DNA from: Bacteroidales bacterium
GTDB lineage: Bacteria; Bacteroidota; Bacteroidia; Bacteroidales; UBA10428
Direction: 5' to 3'
Length of the DNA stretch: 32,471 nucleotides
NCBI GenBank assembly: GCA_016935355.1
Contig: JAFGRC010000027.1
Span: forward strand, 1 to 32,471
Below the pieces are notes generated by a model, which ran no database searches, was not told the origin of the DNA, and saw nothing but the letters and a program-made list of their open reading frames with translations. The position numbers and the translations under genes were made by a program. Numbering within the stretch: the stretch's first letter is position 1; the number at the start of each line of letters is the position of its first letter. Of this stretch, positions 24,969 through 32,471 are shown piece after piece.

Positions 24969-25836
24969 TCAGCAGTTGTTCTTTTATTTTCTCCAGCTCA
25001 TCTTTCATCAGAACCACCAGTTTCTGGATTTCCGAGTGATTTGCCTTTGAACCGATCGTATTGATCTCCCTTCCGATTTCCTGGGCTATAAAACCCAGTT
25101 TGCGGCCTGCCGGTTCATCTTCTGCAGCAACATCCCGGAAATATTTACAATGATGAGCCAGTCTGGTTTTTTCCTCAGTAATATCCAGTTTTTCGAGATA
25201 ATAGATCAGTTCCTGTTCAAACCGGTTTTGATCGGTCTTATCAGGCGGAACCATCTCGAGCAGGGAATTTTGAAGCTTTTGTTTAAGCGTTTCGTATCTT
25301 TCTTTTTCAAGTGGTTCGATTTTCTTCAGCATGGATTCCATAAGGCCGATCCGCATCATGATGTCCTTTTCAATTGCTGCACCTTCAAGTCTGCGGTATT
25401 CCTCCAGAGAAGCTGTCGCAACTGCAAGGGTTTCCATCACCTTGTCCCATTCAGCACTTTCTATTGCCTGCTGTCCGTTATTCAATACCTCAGGAAATCT
25501 CAAAACAGCCTGCAGGACAGGTTCATCCTGGACTTTGATATCAAGACTTTCAAGGATCTCCATGATCTGCAGATAATAGTTCCTGACCACTCCTGTATTG
25601 ATTTGTACCGGCGCCCTGTCCTCTTTGTATTCGAAGGATATGCAAACATCCAGTTTTCCTCGTTTCAATCTGTTATTCAATTCATTACGAATATCGATTT
25701 CTTTGTCGCGGAAGGAAACTGGAACCCGTAAATGCAGATCGAGCTGTTTGCTGTTGAGCGATTTAATTTCGATCTGAACATACTTGTCGGCCAGTTCACA
25801 GGAAGACTGACCAAATCCTGTCATGGACTGAATCAT
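24958..25836 (-). CDS. YicC/YloC-family endoribonuclease
   Basis: A 292-residue YicC-family protein. Members of this family are reported as endoribonucleases that affect small-RNA and mRNA decay. The N terminus MIQSMTGFGQSS is the family hallmark. The C-terminal DUF1732 region reads CKYFRDVAAEDEPAGRKLGFI and then IGREINTIGSKANHSEIQ, with the conserved GRKLxF-QE-REINT pattern. The middle is charged and helical. It lies directly upstream of gmk with an 11-base overlap, the classical yicC-gmk pairing. Substrate RNAs are unknown. Confidence 0.92.
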   Translation of the reverse strand: MIQSMTGFGQSSCELADKYVQIEIKSLNSKQLDLHLRVPVSFRDKEIDIRNELNNRLKRGKLDVCISFEYKEDRAPVQINTGVVRNYYLQIMEILESLDIKVQDEPVLQAVLRFPEVLNNGQQAIESAEWDKVMETLAVATASLEEYRRLEGAAIEKDIMMRIGLMESMLKKIEPLEKERYETLKQKLQNSLLEMVPPDKTDQNRFEQELIYYLEKLDITEEKTRLAHHCKYFRDVAAEDEPAGRKLGFIAQEIGREINTIGSKANHSEIQKLVVLMKDELEKIKEQLLNVL

Positions 25837-25887
25837 AAGCTTTCGAATTCTGATCGTACAAACCTACATTTTTTTTTCAAAATAAGG

Positions 25888-26499
25888 TCATTTTATCCAA
25901 AAATCAAGCAAGGTCTGTCCTTCCATTGTAGCTGTAAGATGGTCCTGAATTTTCACCGGACCTACCCCGGCGGGAGTGCCTGTAAAGATCAGATCCCCCG
26001 TTTTCAGTGTCATAAATCCTGAAATGTAGGAAATAATGGCATCGAAAGAAAAGATCATATCTTTTGTATTGCCTTTCTGCACGATGTGCTTATTGATAGC
26101 GAGCTGAAAATGAATAGCTTTCGGATCGGGAACGGAATCCAGATCAATGAAACTGCCGACTGCGGCCGACTGGTCAAAAGCTTTGGCGATTTCCCACGGC
26201 CTGCCTTCCTGTATACATTTCCGTTGCAGATCCCTGGCAGTAAAATCTATGCCAACGGTAATCTGATCATAGTAACGATGAGCATACCGCGCTTCGATAT
26301 TTTTACCGAGCCGGGATATTTTTAATACAACCTCAATTTCATGGTGGATTTCTGATGAAAAATCCGGGAGAAAAAACGGATTGTTCTTCAGCAGCATTGA
26401 AGAATCCGGTTTCATAAAAAAAACCGGATCAGCAGGCAGCAGGTTATTCATTTCCCTTGCATGATCCGCATAATTTCGTCCGATGCAGATGATCTTCAT
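25888..26499 (-). CDS. Fumarylacetoacetate hydrolase-family protein
   Basis: A 203-residue single-domain FAH-fold protein, of the size of acylpyruvases and oxaloacetate decarboxylase/tautomerases (FAHD1-like). It begins KIICIGRNYADHAREM, typical of this subgroup. Metal ligands are visible as Glu54 and Glu56 in HHEIEVVLKI and Asp85 in VGIDFTARDLQ. The C-terminal substrate loop is FTGTPAGVGPV. The likely role is hydrolysis or tautomerisation of a 2-oxo acid, perhaps oxaloacetate housekeeping; the exact substrate is not fixed by sequence. It lies between the exonuclease gene and yicC, with gaps of 72 and 51 bases. Confidence 0.88.
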   Translation of the reverse strand: MKIICIGRNYADHAREMNNLLPADPVFFMKPDSSMLLKNNPFFLPDFSSEIHHEIEVVLKISRLGKNIEARYAHRYYDQITVGIDFTARDLQRKCIQEGRPWEIAKAFDQSAAVGSFIDLDSVPDPKAIHFQLAINKHIVQKGNTKDMIFSFDAIISYISGFMTLKTGDLIFTGTPAGVGPVKIQDHLTATMEGQTLLDFWIK

Positions 26500-26571
26500 G
26501 ACATGTACCTTTTTTTGTTAACAGACCTGACATCAAAAACAACATGTCTGCCGGAAAAAGACTGAAAATGA

Positions 26572-27348
26572 TTACACCTGTTTACCAAAAGCGGAGCGTA
26601 ATTTTATAGCTGTCAGGACCTTCTTCGTATGAAGCGGGAACTGACCGTTCATCATCCAGCCATAATAACCCGGATCTTTTTTCAGCACATCATCAACGGA
26701 TTGTCCCTTATATTTGCCAAAATTAAATATTTCATTTCCTTCATCATCATATACAATCCTGCCAAGGAAATCAACATTCCGGTTGTGACTTGAAAACTTT
26801 GACAATGCATCAATATCATTCTGTAAATCGGCATACCTGTCAAGCTGGGCCATCAGGATTTCATAGGTTGCCCGTGTATCAGCTTCGGAAGAATGTGCGT
26901 TTTCAAGGGTTTTGTCGCAATAGAATTTATAGGCTGCACTTAATGTGCGTTGTTCCTTTTTGTGAAAAATTACCTGGATGTCCACGAATTTTCTTTTCAT
27001 GAGATCGATATCCACGTCAGCTCTTAAAAACTCTTCAGCCAGCAAAGGAATATCAAATTTGTTGGAATTGTATCCGGCAATATCACAACCTTCAAAAACG
27101 CCTGCAATGGTTTTGGCAAAAACGGCAAAAGTTGGCTCATTTTTTACATCATCGTCCGTTATTCCATGAATTTCAGTTGCTTTCCGGGGTATGGGTACAG
27201 TAGGATTAACCCTTATGGTTTTCAACTCTTCTTTCCCGGTGGGATATACCTTGAGATAAGTAAGCTCGACAATACGGTCCACGGCAACATCCGTCCCCGT
27301 TGTTTCCAGATCAAAAAAGATTATCGGATTTCTTAAATTCAGCAACAT
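26572..27348 (-). CDS. DEDDh 3'-5' exonuclease (DnaQ-like) with C-terminal FGKYKG domain
   Basis: A 258-residue exonuclease of the DnaQ/epsilon superfamily. Catalytic residues: Asp and Glu in FFDLETTG (ExoI), Asp in GYNSNKFDIPLL (ExoII), and His plus Asp in AHSSEADTRATYEIL (ExoIII, DEDDh type). HGITDDDV is also typical. After the nuclease fold, a linker (SKFSSHNRNVDFLGRI) leads to a small domain with NFGKYKGQSVDDV and DPGYYGWMM, found in Bacteroidota relatives and in other small DNA-associated proteins. The frame extends to an ATG at 27411 (279 residues), but the start at 27348 is preferred because MLLNLRNPIIFFDLETTG is where homologues begin. It is directly downstream of dnaN, which suggests a role near the replication clamp. 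Confidence 0.9.
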   Translation of the reverse strand: MLLNLRNPIIFFDLETTGTDVAVDRIVELTYLKVYPTGKEELKTIRVNPTVPIPRKATEIHGITDDDVKNEPTFAVFAKTIAGVFEGCDIAGYNSNKFDIPLLAEEFLRADVDIDLMKRKFVDIQVIFHKKEQRTLSAAYKFYCDKTLENAHSSEADTRATYEILMAQLDRYADLQNDIDALSKFSSHNRNVDFLGRIVYDDEGNEIFNFGKYKGQSVDDVLKKDPGYYGWMMNGQFPLHTKKVLTAIKLRSAFGKQV

Positions 27349-27465
27349 GGAATTCTGTTTAACATAACTTTTATAAAGTGCCTGTAAACAAACGACCTGA
27401 TCAAACGGCATGATATCACATCATGAACCAAAATGAACCGGTAATTCATTATATAAAACTCCCGC

Positions 27466-28596
27466 TTATCCGTTCAGCATCATGGGCATCAGCAGCATGA
27501 GCACATCTTCGGCTTCATTTTCCCTGTTGAACGGAATGAACAATCCTGCCCTGGAAGCATCCGAAAGTTCAATTGAAACCTCGGAAGACTGTATGTTGCT
27601 TAATATCTCAATCAGGAAAACAGATTTAAATCCGATTTCCATTTTTTCACCATTGTACTGGCACAATATATCTTCAACGGCGGATGTTGAAAAGTCGATG
27701 TCCTGGGCGGATACGGTGATCTTGTTGCCGTCAAGCTTTAATCTGACAAGGTTGCTGGCCTGATTTGAAAAAACGGAAACCCTCCTGACTGTATTCAGCA
27801 GTTTCACCCTGTCGATGATCAGTTTATTGGGATTGTCGACAGGAATCACAGAATTGTAGCTGGGGTAATTACCTTCTACAAGGCGGCAAACCAGATGAGA
27901 TGAAGGTAAAATAAACGAGGCATTCTTGTCATCAAATTCGATGGTCACATTTTCGTTCCCTTTGGGAAGGATGTTCCGGAGCAGACCGGCCGGTTTCTTT
28001 GGCAGAATGAAAGCTGAACTCGCATCACAGCTGACATCATTCCTCCGGTAACGTACAAGTTTATGAGCATCTGATGCAACGAAGGTAATATCGGAAGGTG
28101 TCAGTTCCATAAATATGCCGTTCATTACGGGGCGCAATTCGTCGTCAGCAGTTGCAAAGATTGTACTGTGGATTCCGCTGGTAAGTGATGATGCCGGTAA
28201 TGTAAAGGAAACTTTACGGTCCGGTTTTATCTGTGGCAGTCGCGGAAAATCCTCACCGGGCTGTCCGCCGACAGAAAATTGTCCGTTTTCCGAGCTGATG
28301 GATATGTTGTGGGTCTCCATGTCTATGGTAAAAGTCAGCGGCTGATCCGGAAATTCTTTAAGGGAATCCGTTATCAGTCGTGCAGGAATTGCTATGCTCC
28401 CTGCCTCAGACGCATTTTCAAGCGTCATTGATGTAACCATCGTAGTTTCCAGATCAGATGCAGTGATTTCCAGAACATTACCATCAAGATTGAAAAGAAA
28501 ATTATCCAGGATGGGCAATGTGTTTTTTGAACTGATAACACGGTTCAGTGCCAGCAAGTGGTTCAACAGGTCAATGCTCGATACGACAAATTTCAT
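27466..28596 (-). CDS. dnaN: DNA polymerase III subunit beta (sliding clamp)
   Basis: The ring clamp that tethers the replicase and repair polymerases to DNA. It has 376 residues in three repeated clamp domains, close to the usual length of about 370. Recognisable segments are the N-terminal MKFVVSSIDLLNHL, the FPRLP turn of the second domain, TFVASDAHKLVRYR, and the C-terminal VLMLLMPMMLNG, which corresponds to the peptide-binding end of the family (usually ending PMRL). It is not next to dnaA as in many other bacteria, but sits between a DUF4340-like gene and an exonuclease gene on the same strand. Confidence 0.97.
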   Translation of the reverse strand: MKFVVSSIDLLNHLLALNRVISSKNTLPILDNFLFNLDGNVLEITASDLETTMVTSMTLENASEAGSIAIPARLITDSLKEFPDQPLTFTIDMETHNISISSENGQFSVGGQPGEDFPRLPQIKPDRKVSFTLPASSLTSGIHSTIFATADDELRPVMNGIFMELTPSDITFVASDAHKLVRYRRNDVSCDASSAFILPKKPAGLLRNILPKGNENVTIEFDDKNASFILPSSHLVCRLVEGNYPSYNSVIPVDNPNKLIIDRVKLLNTVRRVSVFSNQASNLVRLKLDGNKITVSAQDIDFSTSAVEDILCQYNGEKMEIGFKSVFLIEILSNIQSSEVSIELSDASRAGLFIPFNRENEAEDVLMLLMPMMLNG

Positions 28597-28705
28597 TTAA
28601 GTTTTATTTTAAGTGATTTGATAACAATCAAATGAATAGAGATACTTTGCATATGTTCAGAAAATCAATATTACGAAAAAAATACTACTTCAGGGAAAGT
28701 GATTT

Positions 28706-29680
28706 TTATTTTTTTTGAAAATCCTCAATCTGCCGGAAAACCGGATCCATATCTGCATAATCCAGCATAACGGTGTCCCTGTCACCATTGATCAGTCCAA
28801 TAAAACGGTTCATATCATATTCCTCCGCTGCATTCCCGGAAACAGGTAAATAATATGCTTTCAGGTCAATTTCCCGGTTTGTTTTCAGAACCACCTTAAG
28901 GTTCGCGAACGGTAATCCGGACACCATGGCATCGGGAACGGAACCATCAGAGTACTCAAAATGTATGTTGTTAAAGAAAAAAAGATAGTCCTGTATTTCC
29001 TGTAAATCGGTATGTTCCTTCGGAACTGTTGTTGAAAGGTCTGAAAGAACGATGCCGTCTTTGTCATCCTGCCGGATCCGGAATGAATGTTGCGGTGATG
29101 CCGGGTATTCCAGCAACACTTCCCGGATCTCTCCTGGCCTGAGTTCAAAAAGGATGTTTTCCTGCCAACTTGAGGGATTCATACTGAAAAAACCTTCAAT
29201 ATTACTGCCGGAATAACCCTTAAGACGCACCATAAAAGGATCTTTCGATTGCTCCGGCATCATGTATGTTCCGGCGATCCCATCCGCATCATAATAAACA
29301 TAGAATCTTGTCTTCACTTTGCCCCCGACAAATATCCTGACGAACCTGCCATCTGCTGTAAGTTGCTCAATAACGTTGTCTTTCACTGACTTTGCAACAG
29401 GTGATACAATTTCAATACGTTTAAGGCAACTCAATATAAAATCCAAACGGTCATCCCGGACAGTCTGGATCCCATTCATCGTCCATTGATTGTCACGGCG
29501 TTCCAGAATGACAGTATCACCGGCCTGTGAAATAACAATTTTATCGATTGAGGATGTATTGCCGGGGGAAAAACCACTGTATCGCTTCACCAGTATTCCT
29601 TCCCTTTGGTTAATCAGGATCAGCAATGCAACGGCTGCCACAAAAAGGAATGCAATATGACCCGAATACTTTCTTATCAT
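28706..29680 (-). CDS. DUF4340-like membrane-anchored protein
   Basis: A protein of 324 residues from the preferred start, with one N-terminal transmembrane helix (IAFLFVAAVALLILI) followed by an extracytoplasmic part rich in beta strands. The pattern IDKIVISQAGDTVILERRDNQWTMNG and then DRLDFILSCLKRIEI matches DUF4340 repeats, proteins that usually accompany GldG-type ABC components. No catalytic motif is evident. The frame extends upstream to an ATG at 29728, overlapping gldG by 38 bases, but the ATG at 29680 gives a normal 10-base gap and places the charged MIRKYSG directly before the helix. It probably works with GldF and GldG at the inner membrane. Confidence 0.8.
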   Translation of the reverse strand: MIRKYSGHIAFLFVAAVALLILINQREGILVKRYSGFSPGNTSSIDKIVISQAGDTVILERRDNQWTMNGIQTVRDDRLDFILSCLKRIEIVSPVAKSVKDNVIEQLTADGRFVRIFVGGKVKTRFYVYYDADGIAGTYMMPEQSKDPFMVRLKGYSGSNIEGFFSMNPSSWQENILFELRPGEIREVLLEYPASPQHSFRIRQDDKDGIVLSDLSTTVPKEHTDLQEIQDYLFFFNNIHFEYSDGSVPDAMVSGLPFANLKVVLKTNREIDLKAYYLPVSGNAAEEYDMNRFIGLINGDRDTVMLDYADMDPVFRQIEDFQKK

Positions 29681-29690
29681 GCTTTTTTGT

Positions 29691-31418
29691 TCATCTGGTG
29701 GTGAACCGGTGCTTTCTGTACCATGCATAGAGGAGACCGGCCAGAATAATGATTGCAGGTGGAAGAACGGTATTGAAAAGGACCCAGAACAATCCCTCTT
29801 CCGAAATTTTAGATTTATCGAGCATGCGCAGGGTAAGTTCGCGTGACCTCAGGTTAATCAGGTCTTCATGTCCGGTAAGAAAATGAACTGCATTGATGAT
29901 GAACTCTTTGTTGCCGAAAGTCACCTGAGTATAGCGGTCCAATCCCAGCGGAAAAACCTCTTTACCCTGTGCCGTAATGCGCACATCATTGCGAATAATG
30001 TCTCCATCCGAGACCACAAGCATTGCAGTAGGTGCACTGAACTCATTGTATTCATATACCTCAGCCGGTAATAAATCTTCAAGCATACGGTTCCTGAATG
30101 CCGATTCGAAACTTCCCTCCAGCATAACTGCAACGGGTCTGGAATGTTCATTGAACTGATCAGGTACGGGACTGGTCTCTATTTCTTTGAGACTCACCAT
30201 GGCCGGAGCATTTACCCGTTTTGTATATACGGATGTACTCAACATCACCGTCTTCCTGATTTCCTTTCTGGATCCGATTGTATCAATATCTGTAACAAAT
30301 TCCGATTTTATCATGTTCAGGTTTCGTGTCACCGGATGAGCATAGGGTGCGGAAAGCAATGGGTAATACAACCATGGTGCCGGCTGGAAGTTGGGATTGT
30401 TTCCGGGCAAAGCCATGTTTACGGGAATGATGTTGCACTGAATATCCTGCAATAGAACTGGATTGATGCGAACACCATAGCGGAAAAGCAAGTCCTCGAT
30501 ATTGAGCTGGTTGATCAGGGCGATGGTAAATCCCTCCTCGTTGAGACTGTCCAGACTTACACTCACCATGTCGATAAACCACAATACCTTACCTCCCTTC
30601 ATGATATACTGGTCCAGCACAAACTTATCCTGTTCGTTAAAGGGCTCTACAGGTTTGGCAATGATAACCGCCTTATAATCGTCCAGAATTCCGGGTTGCC
30701 CGTTGATTTTTCCACGGTCCACCTGAAAATACCATGCCAGTTCCCGGGTCAGGTCGCCTACCTGGTACTCATCAAGTTCGCCATGTCCTTCAATGAAAGC
30801 GATCTTCTCCGTACTTTCAGCTGAAAGTGAATTGATGATCCTGATAAATTCAAACTCAAGTGCCTGAACAGAATTATTGATATTCTCCTCGGCACCTGCC
30901 CCGGGATTGTTATTCAATAAATTCAGGGGGACTTCAACACCGCGGTAATTGATAATAGCACCTGGAAAGACGATCTTTTCAGCTGAGCCGCCTTCCCGGT
31001 CGCTTGAATAGATATTTGTCGGTTGCAGTCCCCTGTTGAACAGTTCATTTATAACATCTTCCTGTATTGCAGGATCTTCATCCCCAAAAGGATTCACAAA
31101 TTCATACTGCAGATTGTCTTCTGCATACACCTTAAATTCATCGAGCGTCTCCTGAATGCTCTGTTTCATTTTCCTGAAGGGAATATTAAGATCACCTTCA
31201 AGATACACCTTCACATATACGATATCTTTGAGGTTCATGAGGGACTCTTTACTGAAATCAGATATTGTGTAACGCTTCTCCGATGTAAGGTCCAACCTGA
31301 AAAAGAATGCGTTCAGAATGAATGCCGCCAAAAGTACCAGAGCCAGTGAAAACAACAACTTCAAATAATGTTTGTTAGATCCGGTATTTTTCATAGAATG
31401 CTGACTTTTTCCTACCAT
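29691..31418 (-). CDS. gldG: Gliding-motility-associated ABC transporter component GldG
   Basis: A 575-residue protein with an N-terminal transmembrane helix (LLFSLALVLLAAFILNAFFF), a large extracytoplasmic domain of the GldG/DUF4350-like type (RLDLTSEKRYTIS, IAFIEGHGE, GGKVLWFIDMVS) and a C-terminal transmembrane helix (TVLPPAIIILAGLLYAWY) before a basic tail. With GldF and the ATPase GldA it forms an ABC complex linked to gliding in Flavobacterium; in non-gliding members of the phylum its role is less clear. The start chosen overlaps the gldF stop by 7 bases and has an AGGA just before it. An alternative ATG eight codons later is at 31394. The gldA gene is not in the window, which is usual because it is often unlinked. 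Confidence 0.9.
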   Translation of the reverse strand: MVGKSQHSMKNTGSNKHYLKLLFSLALVLLAAFILNAFFFRLDLTSEKRYTISDFSKESLMNLKDIVYVKVYLEGDLNIPFRKMKQSIQETLDEFKVYAEDNLQYEFVNPFGDEDPAIQEDVINELFNRGLQPTNIYSSDREGGSAEKIVFPGAIINYRGVEVPLNLLNNNPGAGAEENINNSVQALEFEFIRIINSLSAESTEKIAFIEGHGELDEYQVGDLTRELAWYFQVDRGKINGQPGILDDYKAVIIAKPVEPFNEQDKFVLDQYIMKGGKVLWFIDMVSVSLDSLNEEGFTIALINQLNIEDLLFRYGVRINPVLLQDIQCNIIPVNMALPGNNPNFQPAPWLYYPLLSAPYAHPVTRNLNMIKSEFVTDIDTIGSRKEIRKTVMLSTSVYTKRVNAPAMVSLKEIETSPVPDQFNEHSRPVAVMLEGSFESAFRNRMLEDLLPAEVYEYNEFSAPTAMLVVSDGDIIRNDVRITAQGKEVFPLGLDRYTQVTFGNKEFIINAVHFLTGHEDLINLRSRELTLRMLDKSKISEEGLFWVLFNTVLPPAIIILAGLLYAWYRKHRFTTR

Positions 31419-32143
31419 TTCCTGCTTTCAAGTCTGGCCCTCGTAAGGACCAGAAAAACTGTTATTAAAGCTACAAAATATACTACATCGCGTGTATCGA
31501 TCACACCGCGGCTCATTGACCGGTAATGCTCTATAATGCTCAGGGATAAGATAAATTTTCCGAATCCTCCCGTGGAAATTAGTGTACTCACCTGTTCCAT
31601 TCCGTAGCAGACAAAAAGACTGGACATCACCGCCAGGATAAATGAAATGATCAGGTTTTCCGTCAATGAGGAGCACCAGATTCCAATGCCTGCATAGGCA
31701 CCTGCAAGAAACAGTAAACCGATGTATGAGCCCCATGTGCCTCCTTTGTCAATATTTCCCGGAGGATTTCCCAGGTGTACGATGGAATAATAATAAATGA
31801 GCGTCGGCAGAAGGGAAAGTATTATGAGAATGATTGCCGCAAGATACTTGGCCATAACGATCTGCATTTCAGAAACCGGCCTTGTGAGCAAAAGATCAAG
31901 TGTTCCGGCCTTTTTTTCTTCAGCGAAGCTGCGCATTGTAATGGCAGGAATAAGCATCAGAAATACCCATGGAGCAAGTGTAAACAACGGATCCAGTGTT
32001 GCATAGCCTCCGTCAAGCAGGTTCATGGGGCCTTCAAAAACCCACATAAAGAGGCTGTTTATCAGCAGGAATACGATAATTACAATGTAACCGGTCAGGG
32101 AATGGAAAAAACTGCTGATCTCCTTAATGAATAAAGAATACAT
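31412..32143 (-). CDS. gldF: Gliding-motility-associated ABC transporter permease GldF
   Basis: A 243-residue ABC-2-type permease with about six transmembrane helices. Marks are the N-terminal LFIKEISSFFHSLTGYIVI, LDPLFTLAPWVFLMLIPAITMRSFAEEKKAGTLDLLLTRPVSEMQIV (the conserved cytosolic E-K-GT-LL-RPVS loop of ABC-2 permeases, at about 50-96), and helices at about 97-115, 137-160, 165-185 and 222-236. It works with GldG and an ATPase (GldA). It is the first gene of the long minus-strand array and has an exact -7 box and a small hairpin right before its start. Confidence 0.92.
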   Translation of the reverse strand: MYSLFIKEISSFFHSLTGYIVIIVFLLINSLFMWVFEGPMNLLDGGYATLDPLFTLAPWVFLMLIPAITMRSFAEEKKAGTLDLLLTRPVSEMQIVMAKYLAAIILIILSLLPTLIYYYSIVHLGNPPGNIDKGGTWGSYIGLLFLAGAYAGIGIWCSSLTENLIISFILAVMSSLFVCYGMEQVSTLISTGGFGKFILSLSIIEHYRSMSRGVIDTRDVVYFVALITVFLVLTRARLESRKW

Positions 32144-32144
32144 A

Positions 32145-32162
32145 ACACTTTTCTTGAAGTGT
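32145..32162 (-). other. Small hairpin abutting the gldF start codon
   Basis: Inverted 6-base arms acactt (32145-32150) and aagtgt (32157-32162) flank a 6-base loop and end 1 base before the gldF ATG on the minus strand. In mRNA this would place a stem directly at the ribosome entry site. The stem is short and AT-rich, so its effect is uncertain. Confidence 0.4.
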
Positions 32163-32170
32163 CAAAAATA
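32163..32170 (-). promoter_or_regulatory. -7 promoter box for the gldFG operon
   Basis: On the minus strand this reads TATTTTTG, an exact match to TAnnTTTG, and predicts a leader of only about 12-13 bases. No TTTG is found at the expected -33 distance, so the assignment rests on the -7 box and its position. Confidence 0.4.
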
Positions 32171-32274
32171 AACAAATTTAATGAATGACATGCAGATACC
32201 TTGTCGGTGTATGAAGGCAATACTCCGGCGGCTTTAGTGACAACCTGTCGGGGTGTTAATGGGTGTTCATGCAG

Positions 32275-32471
32275 TTAATTTGCGTTAAAGATCTGCAAAT
32301 TATAGCTTGTGTTCGTGATATAAGGGTTCCCAAAACGGGTTTCAGATCTGGCTGCCACATATACCTGCTGATCCACCCTTGCACCTTTCGGGAGATTAAA
32401 GGAGATCTGGGTCATTCCTGCCTGGGTTGCCATATCATGCAATTCATCATGCAGATAAATGCCTTCATCCA
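32275..32471 (-). CDS. C-terminal 64 codons of an unrecognised protein, truncated by the window edge
   Basis: The minus strand is open from the window end to a TAA at 32275-32277. The translation has protein-like composition: DEGIYLHDELHDMATQAGM, then ISFNLPKGARVDQQVYVAA, then RFGNPYITNTSYNLQIFNAN at the C terminus. The alternating pattern suggests a beta-sandwich end, perhaps of a secreted or surface protein. It has no type IX sorting tail that I can see. I do not recognise the family. It is followed by a 131-base gap and then gldF. Confidence 0.6.
   Translation of the reverse strand, partial: DEGIYLHDELHDMATQAGMTQISFNLPKGARVDQQVYVAARSETRFGNPYITNTSYNLQIFNAN

Noticed and set aside
26500-26548. 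Inverted gacatgt/acatgtc between the exonuclease and FAH genes as an operator
   Set aside because: The arms are only 7 bases and 35 bases apart, which is likely by chance in this sequence.
26572-27348. A clamp-binding peptide (QLDRY) in the exonuclease
   Set aside because: It lacks the hydrophobic residues of the QL(S/D)LF-type consensus, so I do not claim a clamp-binding motif.

Overview
The window looks like chromosomal DNA of a member of the Bacteroidota, probably order Bacteroidales or a relative. The evidence is paired SusC/SusD genes, gldF and gldG, a Bacteroidota-type DEDDh exonuclease next to dnaN, few Shine-Dalgarno sequences, and several TAnnTTTG-like -7 boxes placed 15-25 bases before start codons. 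I found no rRNA, tRNA, CRISPR array, transposase, integrase or phage gene.

Layout. (1) Positions 1-7280 hold two tandem nutrient-uptake units: the 3' part of a SusD-like lipoprotein gene with its terminator, then a complete susC-like/susD-like pair with a strong terminator. The two SusD proteins are clear paralogues. No glycosidase or regulator is visible here. (2) 7481-9766 is a fused malic enzyme/phosphotransacetylase-like protein. (3) 9800-12116 (minus strand) holds an FkbM-type methyltransferase, a short gene remnant and a GT4-like glycosyltransferase. (4) MurB (12226-13236, plus) faces a minus-strand group read in the order nfeD-like protease, mltG and a phosphohexomutase-family gene whose active-site motifs are badly eroded. 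(5) 17605-21797 (plus) reads purB, a GT2-like glycosyltransferase and an MsbA-like ABC exporter. (6) 21919-32143 (minus) is a long co-directional array, read as gldF, gldG, a DUF4340-like gene, dnaN, exonuclease, FAH-family hydrolase, yicC, gmk, nadD and an LtaS-like membrane phosphotransferase. (7) The last bases hold the C-terminal 64 codons of an unrecognised minus-strand gene.

Working together: the SusCD units import an unknown polymer or oligomer across the outer membrane. MurB and MltG act on peptidoglycan. The GT2, ABC exporter and LtaS-like genes suggest envelope lipid or glycan modification. GldF, GldG and the DUF4340-like protein form an inner-membrane module that is linked to gliding and type IX secretion in the phylum. 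dnaN with the exonuclease, and gmk with nadD, are housekeeping genes.

I saw no clearly new multi-gene system. The points most worth following up are the phosphohexomutase homologue with altered phospho-acceptor, metal-loop and phosphate-loop residues, the orphan coding remnant at 10672-10908, and the repeat-bearing susC leader.
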